Part shown: piece after piece, positions 22,756 to 34,170 of the stretch
How positions within the stretch are numbered: position 1 is the stretch's first letter
How the letters are laid out: each line of letters begins with the position of its first letter
Assembly: GCF_000069225.1 (NCBI RefSeq)
Contig: NC_010407.1
Location: forward strand, 2,046,001-2,110,000
DNA length: 64,000 nucleotides
Source of the DNA: Clavibacter sepedonicus
Lineage (GTDB): Bacteria; Actinomycetota; Actinomycetes; Actinomycetales; Microbacteriaceae
Direction of reading: 5' to 3'
Program-made: the position numbers and the translations under genes
Notes under the pieces: model-generated
Database searches by the model: none
The model's input: the letters and a program-made list of their open reading frames with translations, nothing else
What the model was told of the DNA's origin: nothing

Positions 22756-23850
22756 TCAGGCCCCGCGACGCCCCGTGCGGGCGACCTGCTCGAGGAGGTC
22801 GCCGAGCGCCTCGGCCGACCGGTCCCAGTCGTACTCGACGGCGCGGGCGATGCACGCCGCCGACCGCCGCCGCCACTCCTGCGGGTCCTCCAGCGCGCGC
22901 ACGGCCGCGGCGAACCCCTCGGCGTCGTCCGGGTCCACGTACACGGCCGCGTCGCCGCCGATCTCGCGGAAGATCGGGATGTCGCTGACCACCACGGGGA
23001 GGCCGACGCTCATCGCCTCGATCACGGGGATCCCGAAGCCCTCGTCGCGCGACGCGGTTAGGAGCGCCATCGCGCGGCGGAGGGTGGACGCGTACTCGGC
23101 GTCGCTCGCCCCGTCGCGGAACACGAGCCGCGCCCCGTCCGCGATCGCCTCCAGGCGCTCGCGCTCGGCGGGCCCGATGCGGCTCATGAGGTGCAGCTCG
23201 TGGTCGGGCAGGTCGTCGGCCGCGCGCACGAGGGTCTCGACGTTCTTGTACGGCATGTACGAGCCCATGTAGACGAGGGTCCGCTCGGCGGGCGCGTCGC
23301 GCGGACCGTCCGGGCGACCGTCGGGCGCCGCCGCGAGCTCCGCCGCGTTCGGCACGACGACCACGGGCCGCGTGGTCAGCCGGTGCGCGCGGATCAGGCC
23401 GCGCGTCGTCTCGCTCACGGTCACGATCGCGTCGGCCCGGTCGAGCAGCAGCCGCTGCGGCCACCACGCGAGGTGGAACGCCCGCCAGATCGCGCGCACG
23501 GGCGCGGGCAGGTCGCGCGGCGGACGCCGGTGCCGGTAGTAGATGAGGTCGTGCAGCGTGAGCACGAGCGGGTAGGTGCGCCCCCGCGAGCCCATGGTCT
23601 GCATGGGGCTGTAGACGACGTCGGGCCGCATGCGCGAGACGCGTCGCGCGACCCAGGGCTCGCGGGGCCCGGTCGGCGAGCTGACCAGCTGCCACGGCAG
23701 GTCCGGCAGGAGCGCGAGCTGGCGGTGGTCGCTGATGAGCATGGTCACGTCGAAGCGCGAGCCCAGCCGGGCGACCAGCTCGGCGCCGTAGCGGCTGATC
23801 CCGTCGTGCCGGCCGATGCGGGTGTACCGGCAGTCGAACACGAGCCTCAC
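22756..23850 (-). CDS. Glycosyltransferase family 4
   Basis: 364 residues with a GT-B fold. The N-terminal acceptor half has DGISRYGAEL; the C-terminal donor half has YMGSYMPYKNVE and the EX7E motif region SRDEGFGIPVIEAMSVG, which binds the nucleotide sugar. It probably builds a cell-wall or capsular glycan on the cytosolic face; sugar and acceptor are unknown. The GTG at 23850 overlaps the hydrolase stop by 4 bases, so translation of the two is coupled. Confidence 0.9.
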   Translation of the reverse strand: MRLVFDCRYTRIGRHDGISRYGAELVARLGSRFDVTMLISDHRQLALLPDLPWQLVSSPTGPREPWVARRVSRMRPDVVYSPMQTMGSRGRTYPLVLTLHDLIYYRHRRPPRDLPAPVRAIWRAFHLAWWPQRLLLDRADAIVTVSETTRGLIRAHRLTTRPVVVVPNAAELAAAPDGRPDGPRDAPAERTLVYMGSYMPYKNVETLVRAADDLPDHELHLMSRIGPAERERLEAIADGARLVFRDGASDAEYASTLRRAMALLTASRDEGFGIPVIEAMSVGLPVVVSDIPIFREIGGDAAVYVDPDDAEGFAAAVRALEDPQEWRRRSAACIARAVEYDWDRSAEALGDLLEQVARTGRRGA

Positions 23851-24743
23851 GACGCGCTCCCCTCGTCCAGGAACCGGCGGATGGCAGCGGCCGCCTCCCG
23901 GGGCGTCTCGTAGTGGATGAGGTGCCCGACCCGCGGGATCACCTCGAGCCGCGCGTCCGCGAAGAGCCTCTGCAGCCGGTGCTGCGCGGCGACGGGAGTG
24001 ATGTCGTCGCGCTCGGCCGCCACGAGCAGCACGGGGACGGCGACGCGCGGCGCGTACGTGCTGGCATCCGACGACACCGACGCGCGGAACGCCTCGAGCA
24101 CGACGCGGCGGTCGCTGAAGGCGCTGAAGAACCGGTCGTGCTGGTCGTTGATCCACCGGCGGAGCGACCGGTCGTGCGTCTTCGCCATCGCCTCGCTCAT
24201 CACGCGCACGATGGCGCGGTTGCGCAGCAGGCCGAAGCCCGCGCGCTCGGGCAGCACGGCGGCGGCGCGGTAGTAGAGCACGGCGAGCCGGGTCAGGATC
24301 CCCCGCGGCCCCTCGAGCGCGGGCGCCGCGATGGGGTTCACGAGGATCGCGCGCGGGCTCGGCAGGCCGTCCGCGAGCGACGCCGCGACCACGATCGACC
24401 CGAACGAGTGGCCGAGCACGGTGGCGTCCCCCGTGCCGGTCGCGTCGACGAACGCGCGCAGCCACGCGGAGTAGCCGGGGATGTCGTGCCGGGCGTCGAC
24501 GAGCGGCGTCGAGTCCCCGAAGCCGGGCAGGTCGGGCGAGAGGATCCGCACGCCCGGCAGCTGCGCCACGACCGGCTCCAGCCCGTGGTGGTCCCCGCGG
24601 AACCCGTGCACGACGACGAGCGTCTGCGCGGCGTCGGCCGGCCCGTACTCCCACCAGGCGGTGCGGCTCCCGAGGAGGTCGAGGGTTCGGCGGACCACGG
24701 GGATGCGGTCGAGCTGGGCGGCGTAGGGCGAGGGGACGGTCAT
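23847..24743 (-). CDS. Alpha/beta hydrolase
   Basis: 298 residues. The hydrolase fold shows the oxyanion region VVHGFRGDH, the nucleophile elbow GHSFGS, an acid Asp in AAERDDITP and the catalytic His in RVGHLIHYE. It probably acts as an esterase or lipase in the cytosol with unknown substrate. ATG 24743 is preceded by a TAGACT -10 box only 8 bases away, so the mRNA is probably leaderless, and no ribosome site is seen. It is co-transcribed with the glycosyltransferase gene downstream. Confidence 0.88.
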   Translation of the reverse strand: MTVPSPYAAQLDRIPVVRRTLDLLGSRTAWWEYGPADAAQTLVVVHGFRGDHHGLEPVVAQLPGVRILSPDLPGFGDSTPLVDARHDIPGYSAWLRAFVDATGTGDATVLGHSFGSIVVAASLADGLPSPRAILVNPIAAPALEGPRGILTRLAVLYYRAAAVLPERAGFGLLRNRAIVRVMSEAMAKTHDRSLRRWINDQHDRFFSAFSDRRVVLEAFRASVSSDASTYAPRVAVPVLLVAAERDDITPVAAQHRLQRLFADARLEVIPRVGHLIHYETPREAAAAIRRFLDEGSAS

Positions 24744-24751
24744 CGGGGACG

Positions 24752-24757
24752 AGTCTA
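24752..24757 (-). promoter_or_regulatory. -10 box TAGACT of the hydrolase-glycosyltransferase operon
   Basis: It lies 8 bases before ATG 24743 on the minus strand, so transcription would start at or just before the start codon (leaderless). Confidence 0.55.
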
Positions 24758-24887
24758 CGAGCGGGGGCCGCCGGCGCCCCCGGGCGCGCCGGGCTCCGCC
24801 CGCCCGGCCTCCCGCGCCTACGCCTAGAGTTGCGAGCGAGCATCCCCGCCCCGAGTCGACGCCCCCGTCGGGCCCATGAGGAGAACA

Positions 24888-26609
<1,722 letters not shown>

Positions 26610-26619
26610 CATCTACAGG

Positions 26620-27321
26620 ATGAGCTCCCGCTGGCACGACACCCTGGCCTCGTTCGACCTCGAGACGACGGGGGTGGACGTCGAGACCGCGCGCATCGTC
26701 ACGGCGTGCATCGTCGTGCTCGACGCACAGGGCGAGGTCGTCGAGCGGCACGACTGGCTCGCGGATCCCGGCGTCGAGATCCCCGCGGGCGCAGCGGCCA
26801 TCCACGGCGTCACGACGGAGCGCGCCCGGGCCGAGGGTCGCGACGCCGGCGCGGTCGTCCTCGAGATCGTCACCACCATCCGCGAGATGTTCGCGCGCGG
26901 TCTCGCGCTCGTCGTCTACAACGCGCCCTACGACCTCACGCTCCTCAACCGCGAGGCCGTGCGCCACGGGGTCGAGCCGCTGCGCGACACCGGCCCCGTC
27001 ATCGACCCGCTCGTCATCGACAAGGCCGTGGACACCTACCGCCGCGGCAAGCGCACCCTGTCCGTCGCCGCCGAGCACTACGGCGTCCGGCTCGACGACG
27101 CGCACGACGCGGGCGCGGACGCCATCGCGGCCGGCCGGGTCGCCCAGGCCATCGCGGGGCGCTACGCCGACCAGCTCGACATCCCCGTCCTCGACCTGCA
27201 CGACCGCCAGGTCGACTGGTCGCGCGTGCAGGCGGAGAGCTTCCAGGACTACATGCGGCGCACGCGGGATCCCGCCTTCACGACCTCCGGCGCCTGGCCC
27301 GAGCGGCACGTCGGCGCCTAG
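26620..27321 (+). CDS. DnaQ-like (DEDDh) 3'-5' exonuclease
   Basis: 233 residues. Exo I is SFDLETTG, Exo II is YNAPYDLTLL, and Exo III is HDAGADA with the His five residues before the last Asp, which together bind two metal ions. It resembles the stand-alone epsilon-like exonucleases common in actinobacteria and could proofread or trim DNA or RNA. The ATG at 26620 lacks a clear ribosome site, consistent with a leaderless mRNA from the TAGCAT box. A strong terminator follows at 27372. Confidence 0.88.
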   Translation: MSSRWHDTLASFDLETTGVDVETARIVTACIVVLDAQGEVVERHDWLADPGVEIPAGAAAIHGVTTERARAEGRDAGAVVLEIVTTIREMFARGLALVVYNAPYDLTLLNREAVRHGVEPLRDTGPVIDPLVIDKAVDTYRRGKRTLSVAAEHYGVRLDDAHDAGADAIAAGRVAQAIAGRYADQLDIPVLDLHDRQVDWSRVQAESFQDYMRRTRDPAFTTSGAWPERHVGA

Positions 27322-27371
27322 GACTGGTCCCCCCGGGCGATGCTACCGACGCGAGCGCGGCGCCCCGGGAC

Positions 27372-27409
27372 GACGAAGGGCGCCCGGCCTGACCCGGGCG
27401 CCCTTCGTC
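27372..27409. terminator. 16-bp perfect hairpin between convergent genes
   Basis: Arms 27372-27387 and 27394-27409 pair without mismatch over a 6-base loop. It lies between the exonuclease and rpmE2 stops and likely ends transcription on both strands. Confidence 0.85.
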
Positions 27410-27428
27410 GTGCTGCAGCGAGAGGCTG

Positions 27429-27686
27429 CTACTTCTTGGTGCCGAAGCCCGCGTAGCGCGAGTTGAACTTCTCGACGCGGCCCGCGGAGTCCATGATGCG
27501 CTGCTTGCCCGTGTAGAACGGGTGCGACTCGCTCGAGATCTCGACGTCGATGACGGCGTACTCGTTGCCGTCCTCCCAGACGATGGTCTTGGAGCTGCTC
27601 ACGGTGGAGCGCGTGAGGAAGGTCGCGCCGGAGGCGAGGTCGCGGAAGACGACGGGGGCGTACTTGGGGTGGATATCGGTCTTCAT
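27429..27686 (-). CDS. rpmE2: 50S ribosomal protein L31 type B
   Basis: 85 residues beginning [16 protein letters not shown] with the conserved [13 protein letters not shown] segment. It lacks the CxxC zinc pair of type A L31, so this is the zinc-free (C-minus) form that replaces the zinc form when zinc is scarce in other bacteria. Control by Zur is usual for such paralogs, but I could not find a convincing Zur box upstream. It is a single gene. Confidence 0.95.
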   Translation of the reverse strand: MKTDIHPKYAPVVFRDLASGATFLTRSTVSSSKTIVWEDGNEYAVIDVEISSESHPFYTGKQRIMDSAGRVEKFNSRYAGFGTKK

Positions 27687-27815
27687 CGGGGTGTCCTTCG
27701 TCGTTTCTGGTGTCTGCGTGGGAAGCGTGGGTGCCCGGGATGTTCACCGGACCAGTGGACGAGTCTACCAGACGGGTGCCAGGATCGGGTCGGCGCGCCG
27801 GGAGCGGCGCGCGGA

Positions 27816-28604
27816 TCAGCGGCGGCTGGCGCGGGCGGTGAAGCGCCCGTCGACCTGCATGACCTCGAGGTCGAGGCCGAAGGTGCGGCCGAGGTTCTCG
27901 GCCGTCACCACATCCCCGAGCGGACCGGACGCGACGACCGCGCCGTCGCGCAGGAGGAGGCCGTGCGTGAAGCCACGCGGGATCTCCTCCACGTGGTGCG
28001 TGACCATGACGATGCCGGGAGCCTCGGGGGCCGACGCGTAGCCGCCGAGCAGCTGCAGCAGCTCCTCGCGCGCGCCGAGGTCGAGGCTCGCGGCCGGCTC
28101 GTCGAGGAGCAGCAGCTCGGGGTCGGTCATGATCGAGCGCGCGATCTGCACGCGCTTCTGCTCGCCGTCGCTCAGCGTGCCGAAGCGGCGCTGCTCGAGG
28201 TGGCCGAGGCGCCACTCGGCGAGGACGCGCTGGGCGCGACGCACGTCGATGTCCTCGTAGTCCTCGTTCCAGCGGCCGGTGACCGAGTACGCCGCGGTGA
28301 GCACCACGTCGAGCACGGTCTCGTCGGCGGGGATGCGGCGGGCCATCGCGGTGGACGCGAAGCCGATGCGCGAGCGCAGCTCGAACACGTCGACGCGGCC
28401 GAGCTCGTGGTCGAGCACCGTCGCGGTGCCGGAGGACGGGTGCTGCATGGCGGAGGCGATCTGCAGGAGGCTCGTCTTGCCCGCGCCGTTCGGGCCGAGG
28501 ACGACCCAGCGCTCGTCGCCGTCCACCGTCCAGTCCACCTGGTCGAGGATGGTCGTCCCGTTCCGGACGAAGGACACTCCGGACAGGGAGAGGACGTGGC
28601 TCAT
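27816..28604 (-). CDS. ABC transporter ATP-binding protein
   Basis: 262 residues with all nucleotide-binding motifs: Walker A GPNGAGKTS, signature LSDGEQKRV, Walker B LLLLDEPAAS and the switch His in MVTHHVEE. No membrane partner lies beside it, so it may be a stand-alone ATPase of the kind also found near glgA in Microbacteriaceae, or act with a distant permease. A TAGACT box 7 bases before ATG 28604 suggests a leaderless transcript. The substrate is unknown. Confidence 0.87.
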   Translation of the reverse strand: MSHVLSLSGVSFVRNGTTILDQVDWTVDGDERWVVLGPNGAGKTSLLQIASAMQHPSSGTATVLDHELGRVDVFELRSRIGFASTAMARRIPADETVLDVVLTAAYSVTGRWNEDYEDIDVRRAQRVLAEWRLGHLEQRRFGTLSDGEQKRVQIARSIMTDPELLLLDEPAASLDLGAREELLQLLGGYASAPEAPGIVMVTHHVEEIPRGFTHGLLLRDGAVVASGPLGDVVTAENLGRTFGLDLEVMQVDGRFTARASRR

Positions 28605-28611
28605 GCGCACG

Positions 28612-28617
28612 AGTCTA
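28612..28617 (-). promoter_or_regulatory. -10 box TAGACT of the ABC ATPase gene
   Basis: It stands 7 bases before ATG 28604 on the minus strand, consistent with transcription starting at the start codon. Confidence 0.55.
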
Positions 28618-28691
28618 CCGGCCCGGACCCCTGGCACCGCCCGGCGGTGGGATGCGCCGGGCGGACCGGACGGCGGCCCGGAGCCGGGCGA

Positions 28692-29876
28692 TCAGCGCAG
28701 GATCGACGCGTAGATCGCCTCGGTCTGGCGGGCGATGCGGTCCCACCCGAACTCCCGCTCGGCGCGCACGAGCCCCGCCTCGCCCATGCGCATCGCGGTC
28801 CCCGGGTCCTGAACCACCTCGGTGAGGGTCGCGGCGAGGTCGCGGACGAAGCGCTCGGGGTCGGTGGGCGTGCCCGTGCCATCGGTCGCCTGGTCGATGG
28901 GGACGAGGCGGCCGGTGACGCCGTCGTCGACGACCTCCGGGATCCCGCCCGTCGCGGTGCCGACGACGGGAGCGCCGCAGGCCATGGCCTCGAGGTTCAC
29001 GATGCCGAGCGGCTCGTATACCGACGGGCAGACGAAGACAGTGGCGGCGGTGAGCACGGCGGACAGCTCGCGTCGCGGCAGGAGGCGGTCGATCCACACC
29101 ACGCCGGAGCGCCCCTCCTGCAGGCCGCGGACGAGGGCCGTGACCTCCTCCATGATCTGCGGGGTGTCGGGCGCACCCGCGCACAGCACCATCTGCACGT
29201 CTGCGGGAAGCAGCGCGGCCGCACGCAGCAGGTAGGGCAGGCCCTTCTGGCGGGTGATCCGGCCGACGAACACGACCGAGGGCCGCGACGGGTCGATGCC
29301 GAGCGAGCGCACGAGCTCGTCGTCGTGCACGGGCTTCCACGACTCGAGGTCGATGCCGTTGTAGACCGTGTGCACCCGGGCCTCGTCGAGGGCCGGGTAG
29401 GAGCGGAGGATGTCGCGCTTCATGCCGTCGCTCACGGCGATGACGGCGTCCGCCGCCTCGTACGCGGTGCGCTCGATCCAGCTGGAGACGCGGTAGCCGC
29501 CGCCCAGCTGCTCGGCCTTCCAGGGGCGCAGCGGCTCGAGGCTGTGCGCGGTGACGACGTGCGGAATCCCGTGCAGCATCGACGCGACGTGGCCCGCGTG
29601 GTTCGCGTACCAGGTGTGCGAGTGGACGACGTCGGCGCCCGCGACGTCGCTCGCGATGGCGAGGTCGACGGCCATCGTCTGCAGCGTCGCGTTGGCGCCC
29701 GCGAGCTCCGCCGGGACGGGGTAGGAGAAGACGCCGGGCTCCTCGCGGGGCGCCCCGAACGCGCGGACGACGACCTCGGTCCGCTGCCGCATGGCCTTGA
29801 CGAGCTCCGTGACATGGACGCCGGCACCCCCGTAGACCTCGGGCGGATACTCCTTGGTGATCACGTCTGCTCGCAT
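28692..29876 (-). CDS. glgA: Glycogen synthase (actinobacterial GlgA/GlgM type)
   Basis: 394 residues of the GT4 glycogen synthase found in actinobacteria, shorter than the GT5 enzyme of E. coli. It has [20 protein letters not shown] at the start, [12 protein letters not shown], and the donor-site segment [19 protein letters not shown]. It adds glucosyl units from ADP-glucose to a glucan or, in the GlgM route, makes maltose 1-phosphate; the sequence alone does not separate these. It is transcribed divergently from glgC across 46 bases, so supply of ADP-glucose and its use are probably controlled together. ATG 29876 has no clear ribosome site. Confidence 0.92.
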   Translation of the reverse strand: MRADVITKEYPPEVYGGAGVHVTELVKAMRQRTEVVVRAFGAPREEPGVFSYPVPAELAGANATLQTMAVDLAIASDVAGADVVHSHTWYANHAGHVASMLHGIPHVVTAHSLEPLRPWKAEQLGGGYRVSSWIERTAYEAADAVIAVSDGMKRDILRSYPALDEARVHTVYNGIDLESWKPVHDDELVRSLGIDPSRPSVVFVGRITRQKGLPYLLRAAALLPADVQMVLCAGAPDTPQIMEEVTALVRGLQEGRSGVVWIDRLLPRRELSAVLTAATVFVCPSVYEPLGIVNLEAMACGAPVVGTATGGIPEVVDDGVTGRLVPIDQATDGTGTPTDPERFVRDLAATLTEVVQDPGTAMRMGEAGLVRAEREFGWDRIARQTEAIYASILR

Positions 29877-29883
29877 TGGTCGA

Positions 29884-29916
29884 ACGCTAGTACATGCCCC
29901 GACGTGCATCTACGCT
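29884..29916. promoter_or_regulatory. Divergent glgA-glgC promoter region
   Basis: TAGCGT (29884-29889, minus) stands 7 bases before the glgA ATG; TACGCT (29911-29916, plus) stands 6 bases before the glgC ATG. Both fit TAnnnT boxes of leaderless genes, and the two promoters must overlap in their -35 regions. Confidence 0.5.
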
Positions 29917-29922
29917 GGAGCA

Positions 29923-31164
29923 ATGGCATCGAAGAAGATCTTTGGAATCGTGCTCGCCGGCGGCGAGGGCAAGCGGCTCATGCCCCTCACCGCGGACCGA
30001 GCGAAGCCCGCCGTCCCGTTCGGCGGGCAGTACCGGCTCATCGACTTCGCGCTCTCCAACCTCATCAACTCGGGGCTCACGCAGATCGTCGTGCTGACGC
30101 AGTACAAGTCGCACTCGCTCGACCGCCACGTGTCGCAGACCTGGCGCCTCAACCAGATGCTCAACTCCTACATCGCCTCGGTGCCCGCGCAGCAGCGCCT
30201 CGGCAAGCGGTGGTTCAGCGGCTCGGCCGACGCGATCCTCCAGAGCCTCAACCTCATCAACGACGAGAAGCCCGACATCGTCGTCGTGGTCGGCGCCGAC
30301 CACGTCTACCGCATGGACTTCAGCCAGATGATCGACGCGCACATCGCATCCGGCCACGGCGCCACGGTCGCGGCCATCCGCCAGCCCATCGAGCTGGCGG
30401 ACCAGTTCGGCGTCATCGACGTGGATCCCGCGAACCCGTACCAGATCCGCGCCTTCCTCGAGAAGCCGAAGGACCCGCAGGGCCTCGACGACTCCCCCGG
30501 CGAGGTGCTGGCCTCCATGGGCAACTACGTCTTCGACACGGACCAGCTCATCGACGCCGTCCGCCGCGACGGCGAGAACGCGGAGTCGGCGCACGACATG
30601 GGCGGCGACATCGTCCCGTGGTTCGTCGAGCAGGGCAACGCCGGCGTCTACGACCTCAACCGCAACGAGGTGCCGGGCGCCAACGACCGCGACCGGTACT
30701 ACTGGCGCGACGTCGGCACCATCGAGTCGTTCTTCGACGCGCACCAGGACCTCATCTCGGCCCTGCCCGTGTTCAACCTCTACAACAAGGACTGGCCGAT
30801 CTTCAGCCAGCAGCTCAACAGCCCTCCCGCGAAGTTCGTCCGCGACGCGCAGGGCAACACGGGCACGATGATCGACTCCATCACCTCGCTCGGCGGCGTC
30901 ATCAGCGGCGCCCACGTCGAGCGCAGCGTGCTCGGCCCGTGGGTCATCGCGGAGTCGGGCGCCCGCATCGTCGACTCGATCGTGTTCGACAAGGTCCACA
31001 TCGGGGCGGGTGCGGTGATCAGCCGCGCGATCCTCGACAAGGACGTCGAGGTCGAGCCCGGCGCCACGGTCGGGGTCGACCACGACCGCGACCGCGCCCG
31101 TGGCTACACCGTGACCGACGGCGGCATCACCGTCGTGGGCAAGGGCGTGCGCGTCACCCCGTGA
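29923..31164 (+). CDS. glgC: Glucose-1-phosphate adenylyltransferase
   Basis: Makes ADP-glucose from glucose 1-phosphate and ATP, the committed step of glycogen synthesis. 413 residues with the nucleotidyltransferase loop [20 protein letters not shown], the [13 protein letters not shown] metal region, the EKPK substrate site and a C-terminal left-handed beta-helix. Other actinobacterial GlgC proteins are under allosteric control by sugar phosphates, which probably holds here. Its GTGA overlap with serB couples the two genes. Confidence 0.96.
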   Translation: MASKKIFGIVLAGGEGKRLMPLTADRAKPAVPFGGQYRLIDFALSNLINSGLTQIVVLTQYKSHSLDRHVSQTWRLNQMLNSYIASVPAQQRLGKRWFSGSADAILQSLNLINDEKPDIVVVVGADHVYRMDFSQMIDAHIASGHGATVAAIRQPIELADQFGVIDVDPANPYQIRAFLEKPKDPQGLDDSPGEVLASMGNYVFDTDQLIDAVRRDGENAESAHDMGGDIVPWFVEQGNAGVYDLNRNEVPGANDRDRYYWRDVGTIESFFDAHQDLISALPVFNLYNKDWPIFSQQLNSPPAKFVRDAQGNTGTMIDSITSLGGVISGAHVERSVLGPWVIAESGARIVDSIVFDKVHIGAGAVISRAILDKDVEVEPGATVGVDHDRDRARGYTVTDGGITVVGKGVRVTP

Positions 31165-31859
31165 GCGCCCCCAGCACGCTGACGACGACCACCACGCCGG
31201 CGCCGCTCGTCGCCCGCGCCCTCCCGCGCATGCTCGTGGTGCTCGACGTGGACTCGACCCTGATCGAGGACGAGGCGATCGAGCTGCTCGCCGCCGAGGC
31301 GGGCTCGCTCGAGGAGGTCGCCGCCGTCACCGAGCGGGCGATGCGCGGAGAGCTCGACTTCGCGGAGAGCCTGCGCTCGCGGGTCGCGACGCTGGCCGGC
31401 CTGCCGGTCTCGGTGCACGCGCAGGTCGGGGCGCGGATCCGGGTCACGCCCGGCGCCGCGCGCATGATCCAGGGGCTGCACGAGGCCGGCCACGTCGTCG
31501 CCGTCGTGTCGGGCGGCTTCCACGAGCTGCTGGATCCGCTGGCCGAGCGCCTCGGGCTCGACCTCTGGCGCGCCAACCGGCTGGAGACGACCGAGGGGCG
31601 CCTCACCGGACGCGTCTCGGGACCGGTCATCGACGCCGACGCGAAGCGCGCTGCCGTCGAGGAGTGGAGCCGCGACCTCGGGATCCCGCTGGCCCGCGTC
31701 GTGGCGGTCGGCGACGGTGCCAACGACCTCGAGATGATGCACGTCGCCGGCCTCGCGGTCGCGTTCGACGCGAAGCCCGCCGTCCGCCGGCGCGCCGACG
31801 TGTGCATCGACCGCCGGGACCTAGCGCAGGTGCTGGCGCTCCTCGGCCTGCCGCGCTGA
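31161..31859 (+). CDS. serB: Phosphoserine phosphatase
   Basis: Hydrolyses phosphoserine to serine, the last step of serine synthesis. 232 residues with HAD motifs [11 protein letters not shown] (nucleophile Asp), SGGFHEL and [10 protein letters not shown]. The first 20 residues (Ala/Thr/Pro-rich) precede the HAD core; the ACT domain found in mycobacterial SerB2 is absent. The GTG at 31161 overlaps the glgC stop by 4 bases, an unusual partner pairing. Confidence 0.92.
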   Translation: MSAPSTLTTTTTPAPLVARALPRMLVVLDVDSTLIEDEAIELLAAEAGSLEEVAAVTERAMRGELDFAESLRSRVATLAGLPVSVHAQVGARIRVTPGAARMIQGLHEAGHVVAVVSGGFHELLDPLAERLGLDLWRANRLETTEGRLTGRVSGPVIDADAKRAAVEEWSRDLGIPLARVVAVGDGANDLEMMHVAGLAVAFDAKPAVRRRADVCIDRRDLAQVLALLGLPR

Positions 31860-31903
31860 CGCGACCCGACCCGACGCGCCGCGATCCGACGCGCCCCCGC
31901 CCC

Positions 31904-32860
31904 TCAGCCCGCGACGACCGCCCGGGCGATCGCCGTGAGCTGCGCGATGTTCGCGGGCATCCGCCCCCGCTCCGACGGCAGGCTCGCGAGGTGCGTCACG
32001 TTGTCGAGGTACGCCAGGAAGATGAACGCGCCGAAGCGCTCGTCCGGGACGCCCGTGCTGCCGCCCGCCGCCGTGTAGGCGCGGTGGAACTGCGCACGCT
32101 GGCGGGGAGCGAGGTACATGATCGCCGCGGCGACGTCGAGCCCGGCGGGGCCGAGGCCGCAGCGGTCGAAGTCGATGACGGACACCCCGTCCGGCCCCTG
32201 GATGAGGTTGCCGGGGTGGTAGTCGCCGTGCACCATGATCGGCGGCCCGGCCTCCGCCAGCGTGGCGCGGAGCTGCTCGATCGCGCCGCCCAGCGCGTCG
32301 GCGGTGGAGCCGTCCGCCATGATGCCCGGGTAGCCCTCGACGAGGCGCTCCAGGCGGGTGGTCGCGTAGTCCGCGTCGTAGCGGCGGCGCTGTCCGGCCA
32401 GGGCGACGGCCGCCGGATCCGCACCCGCCGCGTGCAGGGCGGCGAGCGTCTCGGCGAACGGCCCCGCGTCCGCCGAGGCCGGGAGGCTGCTCAGCATCTC
32501 GCCGTCGTGCCACGTGAGCAGGCTCGCGAGGCGCCGCTCCACGCGCCCGCCCGACGCGCCGACCACCGCGCGGCGGAGCCCGACCTCGTCGTCGTCGGGC
32601 ACGGCGACCTCGACGGTCGCCGTCCAGGAGCCGTCGCGCGTGCGCTGCGGACCGGGCACCGACGGCCAGCCCCGCGACGCGAGCACGTCGAGCCAGTCGA
32701 GCTCCAGGTCGATCTCGTGCTGCTTGCGGCGGGCGACGTGCAGGCGCAGCAGGTAGCGGGATCCGCCGTCGACGTCGACCCGGTACGCGTGGTTGTGCGT
32801 GGCCCCCAGCTCGGTGAGCGCGGCGGGACCGAGGTCCCAGGCCGCCAGGAGTTCGGTCAC
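31904..32860 (-). CDS. Aminoglycoside phosphotransferase-like kinase
   Basis: 318 residues of the APH/choline kinase fold: the Brenner-like catalytic segment IMVHGDYHPGN and the metal-binding VIDFDRCG. Such proteins phosphorylate small molecules or sugars; resistance is not implied. The N-terminal region AYRVDVDGG and YLLRLHVARR forms the nucleotide lobe. The GTG at 32860 follows GGGGAGAG. The FabG-like gene ends 24 bases upstream on the same strand, so they may share a message. Confidence 0.85.
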   Translation of the reverse strand: MTELLAAWDLGPAALTELGATHNHAYRVDVDGGSRYLLRLHVARRKQHEIDLELDWLDVLASRGWPSVPGPQRTRDGSWTATVEVAVPDDDEVGLRRAVVGASGGRVERRLASLLTWHDGEMLSSLPASADAGPFAETLAALHAAGADPAAVALAGQRRRYDADYATTRLERLVEGYPGIMADGSTADALGGAIEQLRATLAEAGPPIMVHGDYHPGNLIQGPDGVSVIDFDRCGLGPAGLDVAAAIMYLAPRQRAQFHRAYTAAGGSTGVPDERFGAFIFLAYLDNVTHLASLPSERGRMPANIAQLTAIARAVVAG

Positions 32861-32883
32861 GGCGCTCTCCCCGACCGTCGGGG

Positions 32884-33594
32884 TCAGTGGCCCATGCCGA
32901 GGCCGCCGTCGACGGGGATCACGGCACCCGAGATGTACGCGGCCTCGTCGGAGGACACCCACGCCACGACGCCCGCGACCTCGGCGGCGGTGCCGTAGCG
33001 GCCGGCCGGGATGGACTTCTTGTACTCGGCGGCGGTGGCCTCGGGCAGCTCGGCGGTCATGTCGGTCTCGATGAAGCCGGGGGCGATCACGTTCGCGGTG
33101 ATCCCGCGTCCGCCGAGCTCGCGCGTGACGGAGCGGGCGAGGCCGACCAGCCCGCTCTTGGACGCCGCGTAGTTGACCTGGCCGCCGGAGCCGTACAGGC
33201 CGACGACGCTGGAGATGAGGACGATTCGGCCGAAGCGCGCCTTGAGCATGCCCTTGGATGCGCGCTTGACGACGCGGAAGGCGCCGCCCAGGTTCGTGTC
33301 GACCACCTCGGTGAAGTCGTCGTCACTCATCCGCATCATGAGGGTGTCGCGCGTGATGCCCGCGTTCGCGACGACGACCTCGACGGGTCCGTACGCGGCC
33401 TCGACCTCGGTGAACGCGGCGTCGACGGACGCGGCGTCGGTGACGTCGGCGCGCACCGTGAGGCTGCCCTCGGGTCCCTGGCCGGAGCGGGCGGTGACGG
33501 CGACGCGGTGGCCGCGGCGCAGCATCTCCTCGGCGATCGCGTACCCGATCCCCCTGTTGCCTCCGGTGACGACGACGGTGCGTGCAGTGCTCAT
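32884..33594 (-). CDS. fabG: 3-oxoacyl-ACP reductase-like short-chain dehydrogenase
   Basis: 236 residues of the classical SDR fold: TGGNRGIG cofactor loop, VVANAGIT, the catalytic Ser in VLISSVVGL and YAASKSG (Tyr and Lys), then PGFIETDM and the C-terminal GGLGMGH. It matches the FabG that reduces 3-oxoacyl-ACP with NADPH in fatty-acid synthesis, though it lies outside a fatty-acid operon, so another ketone substrate remains possible. ATG 33594 has GGAAGG upstream. Confidence 0.88.
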   Translation of the reverse strand: MSTARTVVVTGGNRGIGYAIAEEMLRRGHRVAVTARSGQGPEGSLTVRADVTDAASVDAAFTEVEAAYGPVEVVVANAGITRDTLMMRMSDDDFTEVVDTNLGGAFRVVKRASKGMLKARFGRIVLISSVVGLYGSGGQVNYAASKSGLVGLARSVTRELGGRGITANVIAPGFIETDMTAELPEATAAEYKKSIPAGRYGTAAEVAGVVAWVSSDEAAYISGAVIPVDGGLGMGH

Positions 33595-33714
33595 GGGGAA
33601 CCTTCCATTACGGCTTGGAGGGGGCTTGCGGACGCGGACGAGCCTACCGGTGGGGCGGCGTACCCTGGTCTCGATGGGGAGCGCGTCGCTCCCTGCGAAG
33701 GACACCATCCACGC

Positions 33715-34170
33715 ATGCCAGCTCCGCAGCAGTCGGTCACCAGCCTCCCCCGGTCCCCGCAGGAGGACCGCCATGCCCGCATGGTGAAGTACACCATCGC
33801 GATGAGCATCCGGATGGTCTGCATCCTGTCCTGCCTCTTCCTCCAGGGCTGGTGGCTGGCCGTCGCCGCCATCGGCGCCATCGTGCTGCCCTACTTCGCG
33901 GTCATCCTCGCGAACGTCGGCGGCAACCAGGGCACGGCGGTCGAGCGTCCCGGCGGCGTGGTCGTCGTCTCCGCCCGCCACTCCGGCTTCCCGCCGCCCG
34001 CCGAGCCGTTCGTCCCCTCCGAGCCCTTCCGCGCGTCGGAGCCGTTCACCACGCCCGAGCCGTTCACGACCTACGAGACCGGACGCGCGCCCGAGCCGAC
34101 GCCCGACCCGGATCCCCGTCCGACGACCGCGGGCGGGCCGACCGCGCCCGACACCCCGACCGGCGCGTGA
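33715..34170 (+). CDS. DUF3099 membrane protein
   Basis: 151 residues. The first half carries the actinobacterial DUF3099 pattern: VTSLPRSPQEDRHARMVKY, then two membrane spans (about 30-45 and 48-68, IRMVCILSCLFLQGWWLAVA and IVLPYFAVILANVGG). The C-terminal half is a Pro/Glu/Phe-rich disordered tail with repeated EPF units. Function unknown. It is the first of three overlapping genes ending with SURF1, so a link to respiratory membrane assembly is possible. Confidence 0.87.
   Translation: MPAPQQSVTSLPRSPQEDRHARMVKYTIAMSIRMVCILSCLFLQGWWLAVAAIGAIVLPYFAVILANVGGNQGTAVERPGGVVVVSARHSGFPPPAEPFVPSEPFRASEPFTTPEPFTTYETGRAPEPTPDPDPRPTTAGGPTAPDTPTGA

Noticed and set aside
27522..31859. Very long plus-strand frame running across rpmE2, the ABC ATPase, glgA and glgC into serB
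   Set aside because: Only its last part (from 31161) is real (serB); the rest is an antisense or off-frame shadow of recognised genes.
31904..32860. Aminoglycoside resistance gene
   Set aside because: It has the general APH fold only; such kinases are widespread in actinobacteria with other substrates, so resistance cannot be claimed.
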